Shown here piece by piece: positions 1 to 11,930 of a stretch of 54,597 bases of DNA. Numbering within the stretch: position 1 is the stretch's first letter; each line of letters opens with the position of its first letter. The stretch is from Saccoglossus kowalevskii (lineage: Eukaryota > Hemichordata > Enteropneusta > Harrimaniidae), in NCBI RefSeq assembly GCF_000003605.2, contig NW_003124895.1:694363-748959 (forward strand). Direction: 5' to 3'. Position numbers and translations under genes: made by a program. The notes under the pieces were generated by a model, which made no database searches, was not told where the DNA came from, and saw only the letters and a list, made by a program, of their open reading frames with translations.

Positions 1-436
1 AAGAATAGATCTGACATAAACAAGATACAAAGAAATAATTGCAGATATATCATTAAAGCTATAACAAAAACGTTTAATAAAACGTTTAAGGCCCTAGAAA
101 CGATAGAATTGATATGATGATTGTATGACAGTTTAGAAGTTAAATGGATACCCAAGTCTTTAATGATTGAAACTTTCTGCAAGAGTATACCTTCCTAAGA
201 GTATTTATAGCTGGAAATAGTTTTTGTCTTAAGAGTGAAGGTAATACATTTACACTTCTCTGAACTGAGTAATAATTTCCAAAGGTTGCACCACTCTACA
301 AACTTATTAAAATCAGTTTGCAAAGTGTGACCGTCAGTTGGAGATGTAATAGACCTATAAAGTTTGGTATCGTCAGCGTAAAGACTAAGATTGGCAGAGA
401 TATAAAGGTGGGTGATGTCATTAATATAGTTGACAT
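1..436 (-). mobile_element. Non-LTR retrotransposon RT fragment (YADD type)
   Basis: Read on the minus strand from about 436 downward, this translates as the central and thumb part of a non-LTR reverse transcriptase. It runs from VNYINDITHL, through the catalytic motif-C-like LYADDTKLYRS, to a downstream segment with WCNLWKLLLSSEKC and then LVYVRSIL at the window edge. At least one stop and frame changes interrupt it (a TAG follows the SSYKYS segment), so the copy is dead. It continues off the left edge. It differs in sequence from the plus-strand RT that begins about 20 bases to its right, so this is a separate insertion. RT identity is secure from the motifs; the clade (CR1/Jockey-like) is a guess. 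Confidence 0.8.
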
Positions 437-444
437 CTTTTTAT

Positions 445-1963
445 TTGGCACAAGTATCACACGATGTACCGCCCTTGCCCGAGTTGACCTTGTTTCTGAT
501 ATCACTGCCAACATGGACAACGGTTTTGTTACATTTGGGGTATTCATTGACTTAAAAAAAACATTCGATAATATTGACCACAATATTCTCCTTAAAAACC
601 TGGCTTATTATGGGATAAGGGGTCTCCCGCTTTCGTGGTTCCAAAGCTACCTAACTAATAGACACCAAACAGTAAACATTGGAACTGCATCCACATCCAG
701 ACATATTCAATACGGGGTGCCCCAGGCATCAATATTAGGGCCTTTACTTTTTCTTCTCTACAAAAATGATATTAACCACTCTACTGATGCTTTTAATTTC
801 CGCCTCTTTGCGGATGACACAAATTTATTTAAATTCCTACAAACTAACTCTATTGATCTTTCTAATATTAATAATGATTTTGAAAATGTTGGACAGTGGT
901 GCAATGCTAATAAATTACCAATTAATGTAGAAAACACAAACTATATGATCCTGAAAACCCCGCAAAGAAAAGTAAAAGCGGAGGGACTGCTCGCTATCAA
1001 TGATACGTTGATAGAGGGCGTGTCTGAAGCCACTTATCTGGGAGTAACCATTGACCCAATGCTTAAATTGGAATTCTCATATTGAAAAAAAATGTGAAAA
1101 CCATTAGTCCCAAAGTGGGCATTATATCTCGCATTCGTCACTATGTTCCCAGATCGATTCTCATCCTACTTTACAACACACTTATTCTCCCACACTTAAT
1201 GTACTGTATTGAAATCTGGGGAAACACATACCCAACACTTCTTGAACCAGTTCTGCTCTTACAAAAAAAGTTGTGCCCCTTATCACCTTCTCGCACTTTA
1301 ATGCACATTCTGCTTCTCTTTTTATCCAATTACGCATACTTTATATTCACAAACTTTGTAAATTACAAACCTGCCTATTTATCTTCGACCTTAAAGCACA
1401 ACAAATATGCACATAGCTAAATAAGTATGTTAATGATTACTCACATTGCTATCACACAAGTTCAGTGTCTAGCGGTAATTTGTCAATTCCTGCTGCTCAA
1501 CTTACAGTTTCACAACATAATTTCAAATTTGCTGCAGTAAAACACTGGAATTCACTTCCAGACTCCCTCAAAAACATCAACAACAGAAACACGTTTAAAT
1601 ATGAAATGAAACATTATTTGCTTTGTTAAATTCCTCGATTACCTCCCATTTCTCTGCATTTTTTTTTCTTTTCTTCTGCATATAAATTCGTTGTACCAGT
1701 AGTTCGTTTATATTATTATTACACATAATATTTTAGTCATATTTATATCTAAATCATAAAGATTACATTTTAATTTTCGTTATGTAAATAGTAATTTTCC
1801 TTTCCTTTACTAGTAAATTGTAAATTTCAACTTGACAGTCTGGGCCATGGACTGGACTAGTCCATGAGGACTATTTCCATGGTCCACGCCGGAATTACTA
1901 CTATTGTATTTTGTTTATAAGTTCTGTTATAATGGTCATTCTGGTGAAATAAATAAATAAATG
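445..1963 (+). mobile_element. 5'-truncated non-LTR retrotransposon (CR1/Jockey-like)
   Basis: A plus-strand element copy containing an RT remnant (about 462-1629), a 3' untranslated region, and a terminal AAATAAATAAATAAAT tail at about 1947-1962. Such short TAAA-type tails are typical of CR1/Jockey-like elements. The 5' part (endonuclease and N-terminal RT) is missing, the usual outcome of incomplete reverse transcription. It lies on the 3' side of the minus-strand glutathione synthetase gene, between its last visible exon (2046) and the window edge, so it may sit in an intron of that gene. Confidence 0.75.
462..1629 (+). pseudogene. Reverse transcriptase ORF remnant, frameshifted
   Basis: RT palm motifs appear in order: motif A FIDLKKTFDNIDHN, motif B GVPQASILGPLLF (PQG is usual, here PQA) and motif C FADDTNLF. 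The thumb region follows (WCNANKLPINVENT, then YLGVTID). The frame ends at a TGA at 1084, and homology resumes in another frame (SPKVGIISRIRHYVPRSI) and again further on. The last segment holds the typical non-LTR ending KHWNSLPDSLKNI and stops with TAA at 1627-1629. At least two frameshifts make it non-functional. Confidence 0.8.
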
Positions 1964-2045
1964 TACCAACTATAATTGGTGGAATAATGTCACATGGTTT
2001 TTAAATATAAATAATTATATTAAAGTAAATTATTTTTAGAGTTAC

Positions 2046-5000
2046 CTTCAAGTTTTCTTGATTTTAACACGTATTTGTTCGGGTTTTGCAGAGCTTTTTG
2101 AACATTTTTAGACCCCTCACTATCCTGTAATAAAATCAAATTAAATAACCACAGTTCAGGACAATTTCACAAAATATCAAGAAAATATACATAATGTGTC
2201 ATATTAATTAATATTCATTATTTTTGTGTTCACATGTTATGTGTATTTTAGTTATACATTTGGCATCTGATAGTATTTATATTGTCACAGGGAAATAAGA
2301 GGCGCTATTCCTTTCCTTTTATCATATCAAGTGTAAAAGTCTAGTAAATGGTTTTATAATTTATTCATTGTATGGAAATAGAGGATAGCGTTGTAGCGTT
2401 TCATTTCCATCGTTTTATAAAGTAAATATCGTGAAGAATATGGTTCGATAAATGCATTCGTTGGGTGGAATAGCTGACACAGTAATACTGGTATTTTTCT
2501 GGCCATATCTTGTGTCTTAGGTGATAGAAGTGAACTTTATTCATCGGGAGGGGCAGAAAATATTGTGACAACGATTTAGTCTAATTTTGCTTTTCGTTGA
2601 TTGATATATAGATTAACACGAATAGTTTTACCAAAGAGTTGATTCACTTGATGAGAATAGATGTTTTGGTAATAATGTTATGTTGGTCTTACCATATCAA
2701 GTGTATAAAGTCCGGGAAATAGGTCTCGAATTCGATTTATTGCATCTTCTCCATCTGGGAAATATTTTTGCAACCTTTCAATTGAACCACTTCTGAAGAT
2801 TTCTTGTTTTAGCACAGTGATACACGCCAAGCGATAACCGATAGATGGGCATTTGATAGCAAGAGATTTCTCAATCATAAGACGTGCTTCCCATTCCTAG
2901 AATACAAAAAGTCATGTCACTATTAAATTTTCTAATACTTTATTAGCATCGAATGTTTTGCCTTCAGCAGCATAGCAACGTTTATTTAAATTAATCATCC
3001 GTCAATATTTGAATACGCTAATGTAATAATCAACACATCTATCGCACACAATAAAACATGTGACGGATATGAAATATGAACATTAATACATTTGAAATAT
3101 AATACGTGCTACCAAGATACACAAATTGCAATCTAAATTCTGAAATAAAAGCTCGGGAAAAAATTAAATGTACAAGTTTATCACCACCCACCTTATCTGT
3201 TGGGTAATGTTCAATTAAATACCCAGTCCTATAATACACAATTCCTATTTCATAATCGTCTCTGTTGAATTAAAACAATCAAACAAATAACATAATTAAT
3301 AATGTTTTCAAAATTTTGTAAATTCAATATTAACATTTTTGAACGTTACGAGTTATGGTGTGGTCATTATATTCATTTTCACTGGATAAATACTTAATGT
3401 GAACATATTTTGTCAACATCATGTAGACACTGAAACACCCAGATGTATATAATAACATTCACATGATAAGTTTATTGTCCACTAGTTTGGCTCTTTCAAT
3501 GATGTCTTTAAATCCTCTTCTTATAATCGGGATAGATTTATCAAGATGTCTTATTTCATATTCCAACCATCTTTGATCGGTGACAGTAGTAGAATTGTGT
3601 CTAATGATTAACATAATGGCAGCCCTGCAGGAAATTAATACAAATACATAAATGATAACTTGCACAAAACGCTACACTTACACAATACACAAACAAACTA
3701 TACAAAAAGAGCACGACTGAAAACAATCTGTGGACTGACCAACAACAAGGGGTCAATGAAAGAAAGTCAAACACATTGATCGAAAAGACATTGGGGAAAA
3801 AGGTCTACACAACCTTGCTATGACAGTATTAGGCACGACACAATACAAGTATAAACAAATGACACCAAAACTTTCCTGACATTTTCAACATAATTTGAGT
3901 ATATGATCAGCAAAACGTACACAGTATTAACCAATACATGTATTCATTCCCCCAGGCATGGAAGAATGCTATGTAAAAGGTAGAGATGCAGGTTCGTTTT
4001 TTTTTTTTTTTTTTTTTTTTTTTGCTTTTTATTATCCAAACAGTCTTGGCTATAGACTGTTAACATTTTGTAGAATTTTGAATAGTAGAACATACTCAAA
4101 AGACGATTTAATAATATAGATAACAGGTGCAAACATTCTCTCTTTTGAATGCTTAGCAAGCTCCTAGACGCTTTGACCTTTTGTTTAGAAATTTTCACAA
4201 AAAATTGACATTGTGTTTATCTTCAAAACGCCGTCGGGGCATTGTTTCTGGTTGAATAGTGTTACAACAATCGTACAAACAACTAGCCTAGATGTTAATT
4301 TATTCACAAACTTGAAGTAGTGAAATTTGAGCTGCTGCCCTGCAAAATTGACAAGTGGTAGACAGTTTAATACGGCACTTTCTTCATAGTAAAAATATGT
4401 ACCCGTAAACCAATTTTGGCAGGAAACTGAAGCATGGTTTAGAAGCTAATTTTTTTAAATCACTTTTGACCAAAATATCACATTTTTGTGCATATTTCAA
4501 ACTACAGTGTTCAAAAAAAAATACTTTAAAAAAATGTTAAAATTCATACAATGAGCTTTCCGAAAATATATAGTTTTGTGGACAAGGGAGGTCATCTTGG
4601 TTTCCTAATTAACTAATTAAAATACCTGTCAGGTAAACTGCATATTTACCTTAAGTGTTAGATTATTCAATTATAGAATTCAATTCGAGACAAAAACAGT
4701 ACAAACCCAGTTAAAGTAGCATAATATTTCCTAATGATACCTCAATTTGCACATCATAACGGAGAACCATGTCTAATTTAAATGTATTTGAGCCACAACT
4801 TACTTTTTATTGCCATACATTCTCCAAGCTTCAGCAAATACTTTGGCCATATTTTCCACCGCTTTACATTCTGGCAAATTGGCTGCAATATCTTGTTTTC
4901 CGAGATTTTCTAGATTAAACCTGCAAATAATTTAATCGGTAAAATAGTTCAACTGATTATTCTATTTAGAAGAGTTTTTTAAATGGTATTGGAAATATAC

Positions 5001-6283
5001 TAACCGGTGAAGACGAGTACATTGGGTTCCGAGTCCAGCCATAGAAGCGGACGTGACGAACAGTTTGACTTGTTTTATTTTAATGTTATTGTTTGAGATA
5101 TTCTCCAGATCATCACAGTCCAGCACATAGTCACTTCGTAACATACCTAATATTATTGGCTGTAAAAGAAAGGGGATAATATCAATGTTTGGGTGTTATT
5201 CGTGTAGCATTGGTACTTATTTGACTGTACGCTGAAACTGTCTGTTATAAGCGACGGCTTTATTTAGAGATTTATCCTATGTTCGATGTGCATAAACCTT
5301 TGCATGTCTTGGTAAAAATAAAATAGTATCGGGAACACGCACGTGTACTCTGTACAGTAATATTCTCATACCTGACATGGTGTGTTGTGTATGTACACCT
5401 CTTCATAAATGTCAAAGTGTCTTTTCACGAACTCCTCTTGTTGAATTGAACTATAATTTGATAAAAAAACGAAGTAATCAATAATACGTACTTCGGGCAA
5501 CTGGTATGTATCGATTTATATTTAATTAATGTTTGTTTCTGACGGTCAACCCAGTGGAATTACTATACCTCATCCGCCCAATAAATCCGACATCCCACCC
5601 ATGGGAGGTCCTCTATATATTGAATGAAGTGGTTGGTGAAGGTGGATTGCGTATATATTGTGATTCGTGTATGTATAAACAATTACAAAATAAAATATTT
5701 GCTGATTATAATATATTTCATTGTCAATTCATTTTATATCAAGTATACTGAGATGTGGATAAATGTTGGTAGTTGGCCTTAAATGTAATTGTATTCATGC
5801 CAGTTATGTAAAACATTTATTATACTATATGTGTATTTAGAAATAAATCTGGAGTATAACAAAACCTTAATTTGGTAGTCAAAAAAATAAAACTATTTCA
5901 GGTTCCATATTTTGTCTTTCTTATTGACTAGTTACGCGAAATAACCTAGCAATATTTCAAACTCTTCCTGCATCCAACATTAATCCTTAAATACGTTTAA
6001 CAATAATTTACCTTTTTAATACAGACTTTAGAAATTCATAATCATGACTCATAGCATGAATCAACAGATTGAAGTCATTCTGAATAGCCAAGGATTGATA
6101 AAACAATTTCTTTGGCACAGGAGATGGCACTAACGTATGAGGTGTGAAACATACAACATCTGATGAGGTAGGTGTCTCTGGTCTTCTCATTACTATCCCA
6201 TGCATATTAGCAAAGTCTTTACTCCGAACCACTATTTCATCTAGAAGTGGTTTTTCCAATGGCAGTGAGATACATGCCTCCAT
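2046..6283 (-). CDS. GSS-like: Glutathione synthetase homologue, 3' end not seen; possible pseudoenzyme
   Basis: Eight minus-strand exons: 6283-6012, 5450-5372, 5159-5005, 4920-4804, 3624-3463, 3261-3192, 2896-2693 and 2124-2046. Every intron has GT/AG ends and phases match throughout, giving about 379 codons. The family joins gamma-glutamylcysteine and glycine using ATP; the human enzyme is 474 residues. Landmarks are TSSDVVCFTPHTL, AIQNDFNLL, LRSDYV, TSASMAGLG, IVYYRTGY, AIKCPSIGYRLA and FPGLYTLDM. The start is the Met just before the first homologous exon. Oddities: the metal-ligand stretch (QIEIN in the human enzyme) reads QVKLF, and the later KPQREGGG loop reads KSRKLEG, so the expected Glu, Asn and Glu Mg2+ ligands appear lost while the frame stays open. 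The last roughly 95 residues are absent; retroelement remnants fill 1-1963. Family assignment is secure; activity is doubtful. Confidence 0.9.
3997..4023. repeat. Poly-T tract
   Basis: An uninterrupted run of about 27 T in an intron of the glutathione synthetase-like gene, between the exons at 3624 and 4804. It could be the A tail of an old minus-strand retroposed copy, but no element body is recognisable beside it. Confidence 0.8.
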
Positions 6284-9200
6284 TGTCTAACTTTGTTATC
6301 TGTAATGTGAGTGAAATTATGTAGGATTCCCTTACAATACTAATTTAAAATGAAATAAAAATGTGATTTTCAATAAATACAGTTTTTGCCGAGTTGTGGC
6401 GAATATCCATTTTTCGTACCAAACCAGGTCATATGATCTGTCTTGCATGCAAACATACGAACGGTTTAACAAATCGCTTTGATTGTTAGCCAAATAAATC
6501 ACGAACAAGAAATTGGTTTGATATCTGAATTAACACGAGAAAACCTAGTTGTACCAATCACTATGGTCTTTTATTGTATAACAAAATACAAGACAAAAAG
6601 TCATACAAATACTATAATCAATGGTGATATAATCAAATTGATAAAGGTATTTAACAAATCAAACCAGAACACAGACAAGGACAACAAAGTTTTATTCATC
6701 AAATAAATTAGTGATTACAATGCCAAACAAATTATTAATTTTATGTTGAATCTTCATTTTCGTTAAAAGTATTGTTATGTGAGTGTAATAATTTCTAAAC
6801 GGATGGGCTGTTTTATAGCATTTTAAATTACCTCATTGAAATGTTTTTGATTTGCTTAAGAGACTGGCATGTTCTTTGATCTACTGTTGAATATCAATGG
6901 CACACACAAACACGTGCATACGTGTGTAATAACTAATAAGTAAAAGACTTTCAACATTAAAACTTAACCACCAACTTCACAATCGTGTTATGAACACTGG
7001 CATTGTGTTCGATAATCGGGGAACTTCGTCTCGCTTGGCTGGTGTCGCTTACACGTAGAGATTCGACCCAAATGAATACACATAAGTTCATTACATGTAG
7101 TCCAGCATTATTTACACAAGCATTCAGCTGAGGTAATCGTCTCTTACAAAATGTTATATTAACACTTATATTTAAAGTGAAAGGCGTGGCAGAGTAACCA
7201 TTTGACCAGCCAATCGCTGCAGTCGTTGGCACGAACACGTGATTACCAGGAATGTGTTTCACGGTTAAAGCCTTGCAAAGTTACCACTACTAAATACAAT
7301 AAGTAAACAATATATTTATAACATTCCTGTAATATATGTTTATAATCTCCACCCTAAACATGCAAGTTATTGATTCTAAACAATAGAGTGACGACGTGTG
7401 AACCAAATGTGCGATCGTTGAGTCGCTATCACACCAATGTACTACATTAAATTATTTATTATCCAGGTCCTCATTCAAACAGTGGATTACAACTTGTTTT
7501 AAATTAACTTCATACTGCTTTCCTTGGTTGACAATGAGCTCTTCGGTACTCTAAGATTTGCAAGTCAGCCGCTGATGGGATCAAAATTTGTATAGTGTCG
7601 ACCTGTTGCCATATTCGTATGCCTACTTCCATACGGGCACTTCCTGAATTTACCTTATTCATGCCTTGCTTGTTTCAATTCCACATCAAATAAATATACT
7701 GTAAAAATGTAAACTAATGTTTCGACGCGAGGTCATATGTCACGTGGTATGCAGTGGATTTAATATATTAAATTAATACATTTAAATTTTGGAAAAATTT
7801 CATTACATAACTCGTATTACTACTATGTATTGTATATATTCGAAAATCGGAAACACTTACTTTATCAAATCAGGGAATCGCTGACAGACTTCTTTTTCGC
7901 TCAAATATGTATTTTGTATAGTGAGTTACGGTGTATTGAAAGTAAGGTTAGAACATTCATATTTATACAGATGGACATATGGTATAACGGTGCAAAATGA
8001 AACTGTCGATATGATATACGTTATGTGTGAATAGTTCATTTTTGCAGTGATAAGCCAGTACAAAAAATACAATAACTTGACTGGCAGCGTACCTCTATAA
8101 AAATACTAATACTGCATAAAAGCAAAATGTACATGTAGGAAATCGACAGATATTAACAGGTGAATGTATAAATATAAATACAACAGATGGCTATCAAAAT
8201 AATAGATTTGTTTGTAGTAAGGGAGTCACGTGAGTACTGGGCAGGATGTCAGCGCTGACTGAAACTGGGTAAACAGGTTAAATATACAATGATAATTACA
8301 GCCTGTCGTTTTTAATGTTTCTGGCAATTTGATGCATTGGTGCACGAATTATTGTAACACGGGGTATTGAATGATACCGGGTGAGCGTGATGTGTGTATG
8401 TTATATTGTTAAGACAAAACAACAACAGAGAGCTTGAGTGACATGATACCCCTATAGAAATCCTAATTCTACATCAATGCAAATTGTGTGGATAGGAAAT
8501 GGGCAAACATTAATGGTAAAACCTGTCAAGTATGTACAAACAAATATAAATGTATATAAATATAACAAGGTGATTGAAATAATACGATAGGTAAGATATG
8601 AAATATGGGAGCAAAATGCGTACTAGAGAAAATGTAAGCGCTGGAACATCGTATTTTGGAGTGGCGGGGACGTATTAAATTGCCGATGCGTCTTGGCGTT
8701 TATATTGATTGGGTAGCTGAGACGTTTGTCACAATGAATTCATGGAGTTAATTGAAAGGGAAATACATTTTATATTGTTATTCAATGTGACCCACATTAT
8801 AGTTTCATGCCTGCTGTTGATTTGATTAATTGTAATGTTTCTTTTCTCTGAGCTATCACTTGATGATCTCTAGTTGTAAAATATTATGTAGAGTAGTATG
8901 GTTTAATGTTATGTATTGTAGCGTAGTCCTGTGGAGTATGATAGTGTCAACATCTATTATTAGCTTTATCACTGCGATATATTGTGAGGCATAATTTAAT
9001 GTTTCAGGGAATTCATGTTATTATTATTTAAAGGCTAGATGTGAATTACAAGCTGAAAATTGTATTTAAAGAAGATTGTGTGAGGGGTTGAAGATACAAG
9101 TGCATCACATTCAATTCTAGGTATGTCAATTGTAATGTTTCATTACTCTATGGTATCACTTTTTGTTCAATTCTGATCTGTTTCTGTTCTAACCACCCAC

Positions 9201-9419
9201 CTATAATACAGCAATTATACAATAACAGAAGCATCGCAGCTATACTGTGAGCATATAAGTTCTGATAGACAGGGAAAATGGCGTTCATTGCAGTGTAATT
9301 TGTATTTTGTGAAGCTAACCAGTGATAACATATGGTACATAGGCTGAAAACGAAGGATAATTCTAAATTATAGTCTCCAGTTGCGCTGTTAAGTGGTGAG
9401 AATGAACATCCACAGAAAG
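6284..9419. other. Intergenic stretch upstream of the GSS-like gene
   Basis: No coding segment is supported. Minus-strand open frames at 6957-7262 (101 codons) and 9148-9450 (100 codons) show no family signature, and I see no splice-compatible link to the GSS-like exons. The stretch holds a diverged direct duplication (8085-8650). A short repeated phrase (aattgtaatgtttc) occurs near 8830 and again near 9130. The promoter of the GSS-like gene should lie just right of 6283, but I see no clear core element. Confidence 0.5.
8085..8650. repeat. Diverged direct duplication, offset about 365 bp
   Basis: The segment at about 8085-8280 is matched by 8447-8650. Shared anchors in the same order are the cctctataaaaatactaat-like start, the taggaaat phrase, an (a)cattaatg-like phrase, a run of tataaatataa, and an agcgctg phrase near the end. 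The copies are roughly 65-70% alike by eye and contain no open frame. They look like an old tandem duplication of non-coding DNA. Confidence 0.5.
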
Positions 9420-10870
9420 CCACTGTAAACACGTTTACTGCCACGACCACCGTTTTAAAGTTATGTTATGTTGATGAGGTATGTTTGCCAATTAACTACG
9501 GGAATGCCAAATTCCCGTTAAATGCGAGAAATAGTTTTAGAACCTACATATTGGTGACAATATAGTTGACCAGTGTACATTCGAAATACAGTAACATACA
9601 AACACAATTTTTTTCTATGTTGGGAAAGTAAAATAATAAAATTATGTTTATTGTTCACTGACTTACAAATGTGATGTTCGCATCACGTGTGCAATTGTGC
9701 AGTAAATAAACAAATTATCCTAAACTTCGAATACGGTAAAATTTCAAGAGCTGTTGGATTGGATCGGATTTAAATTTGGCATTTTCCTCCGATTTGTGAT
9801 AAACTTTAAAACTCGTTTCTCTTATTGTCTATCTTTATTTTCAAAATGGCTGCCCCATTCAATAATTATCGGTACATTTATCGCATTTATTTAGGCATCA
9901 CTGGTATGTGGGTGGGGATCCGTTTTATTATGACGGAAAAATGCAATATATTATTTAGAACAAATTGTCGATATTGAAGATTGTTTCACGTATGTTTAGT
10001 GCTTAGATGAATTATAGAGAAATAACTGGGGAAAAAAACTCATTACAATTGCAAAACATTAGTTTCAAGCACACGCTTATAAAAGAAAGACCAGCTTTGA
10101 TCTAAGTTCTCAGCATATAAAAATACAAGTGTCAATTAAAAACAATTAATTGTTTTTGTTATATTTAAAAATAATTACCATTCCGGTCTTCGGGCTTCGT
10201 AATTGTTCGTAATTTGCATATCCGTAACATTTTTAGTTTTAGAGCTAGCATCTATGACAAAAAGTCATCGGGTTACCGGCAACACGCATTGACTTGTTAT
10301 ATTTTTTGAGTATCGTTCAATAAAATTACAGAGATATTACACAATAACTTTACCACGTTGATATTTAGAAATAATTGATTAAATAATATATATCTGTGAC
10401 ATTTTTCATTTAATTGGGAAACAATAGTCAAAATATCATCATAGATGAAACCATCAATTTAGAACTATGGTTGTTTCAAGCACAATGGTAATTCAAACTG
10501 ATAAAATAACATCAATTATGTCATTCCTACAGTCAATAATTAAATGTTAAATTCTGAAACAACGTACGTACTTAGATTCTGACTTAAATTTTCAAATCGC
10601 AGTAACATATCATCAAGAACCAGTTATAGCTATAATGCTTAATTACTATTCAGTATGTACCAAGTTTCTCACAGGTCAGTTTTAGGCTGACTATAGACCA
10701 TTTCATTATGGTTTGGGTCAATTGTATGTGTTCAATATGCCTATAATTCGACCATATTCGTCACTTTTTGTCTCGCTAATAATTTGTTTTTCACCCATAC
10801 TGACGGTTTACCATAATGTCTTTATTTTAGAATAATCAAATATATTCGAAAGTTCGACTGGCATTGATAA
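9420..10870 (+). repeat. Dispersed repeat family, copy 1
   Basis: First of four diverged copies of an unclassified repeat, with the other three at 10870-11930, 14190-15185 and 15245-16910. Shared blocks in order are: a gtttactgcca block near 9430; an attcccgtt block; aaaatggctgcc near 9845; cgttttattatga near 9920; tagaacaaattgtcgatatt near 9956; a gggttaccgg block near 10270; and a tgacggtttaccataatg-like block near 10800. It has no terminal inverted repeats and no coding potential that I can see. Confidence 0.6.
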
Positions 10871-11930
10871 ATTTCCCATATTACAGATGTCTATCCCATA
10901 CAGTAAATATCGGTAAATTTGTTGCATTTATTTTGTTATCACTTGTACAGCAGCTGACTATTTCGGACATGGTTCACACAGGCGGAGGGGGTTGGTTTTG
11001 TTATAAAGGAAAGACGCAATCAATTGAGTGTTAACGTAAAGTAACTGATACAATTTTAGTAGTTCCAACTGTGAATAATTTTAAAACGCAGCATATACTT
11101 TCGGTTTGTGCTCCTTGTCGTAAATGCAGTGACAACAAGTACCAGCGTTTCAAGTATAGAAGATATTTACACCAGCTTCAGCTCAAATGTATATTCCCAC
11201 GTGTCAATTCTCAACATAGTTTGTATTAGTTTCTTTATCAATTCAAAGTTAACAGCTTCACGTTAGTAAACCTTGTGGGAATCATATGCTTTTACGGGAT
11301 TATTTGAATATCCGGAATTTTTTTTAGACTTTTCACCTTTTCACCCAAAGACTTCGTGTTACCGGAAACACGCATTTTTTTCAGGATTTGTGACGTAACA
11401 GTTGAAATATTGTTCAATATATTACTACGGAGATAATAACACAAGAACTTTGCCACTTTGTCTATTTAGTATTATCGATTAAATAATATAGTGTGACAGT
11501 AAATAGCTTTTGCTTTATTGGGAAACTATCACTCCATATAGTACCATAACTTNNNNNNNNNNNNNNNNNNNNNNNNNNNNNNNNNNNNNNNNNNNNNNNN
11601 NNNNNNNNNNNNNNNNNNNNNNNNNNNNNNNNNNNNNNNNNNNNNNNNNNNNNNNNNNNNNNNNNNNNNNNNNNNNNNNNNNNNNNNNNNNNNNNNNNNN
11701 NNNNNNNNNNNNNNNNNNNNNNNNNNNNNNNNAAGGACATTTCATTTCAAATATATTTCCAGTTGTAGCTCAAGACCTTAATCTCACATGTCAGTTTAAG
11801 GCTATTATAGATCTAAAAACTCAGTATATACTTATGTTATTTTGTTTATTCACATATCATCGACAGTTTACCATCATGAATCATCAAATATATTTGCGTT
11901 TTAGATAAGCATTCATATATTTTACATATA
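10870..11930 (+). repeat. Dispersed repeat family, copy 2 (contains an assembly gap)
   Basis: Directly follows copy 1 in the same orientation. It shares with it the tttgttatcactt and ggttttgttataaa(g)gaaa blocks near 10940-11010, the cttcgtgttaccggaaacac block near 11355, the attaaataatata block near 11480 and the cgacagtttaccatcatgaat block near 11865. A 180 bp run of N interrupts it, so the assembler probably failed on this repeat. Confidence 0.55.
11553..11732. other. Assembly gap (180 N)
   Basis: A run of N inside repeat copy 2. Apparent open frames across it on both strands are artefacts of the Ns. Confidence 0.99.

Noticed and set aside
6957-7262. 101-codon minus-strand frame upstream of the GSS-like gene
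   Set aside because: No family signature, no splice-compatible link to the gene, and composition not clearly protein-like.
9148-9450. 100-codon minus-strand frame with hydrophobic stretches
   Set aside because: It overlaps the start of the dispersed repeat and has no recognisable domain; likely chance in AT-rich DNA.
11462-11908. Open frames crossing the N gap on both strands
   Set aside because: They exist only because Ns contain no stops. The same holds for frames over 25769-25869 and 40576-40877.
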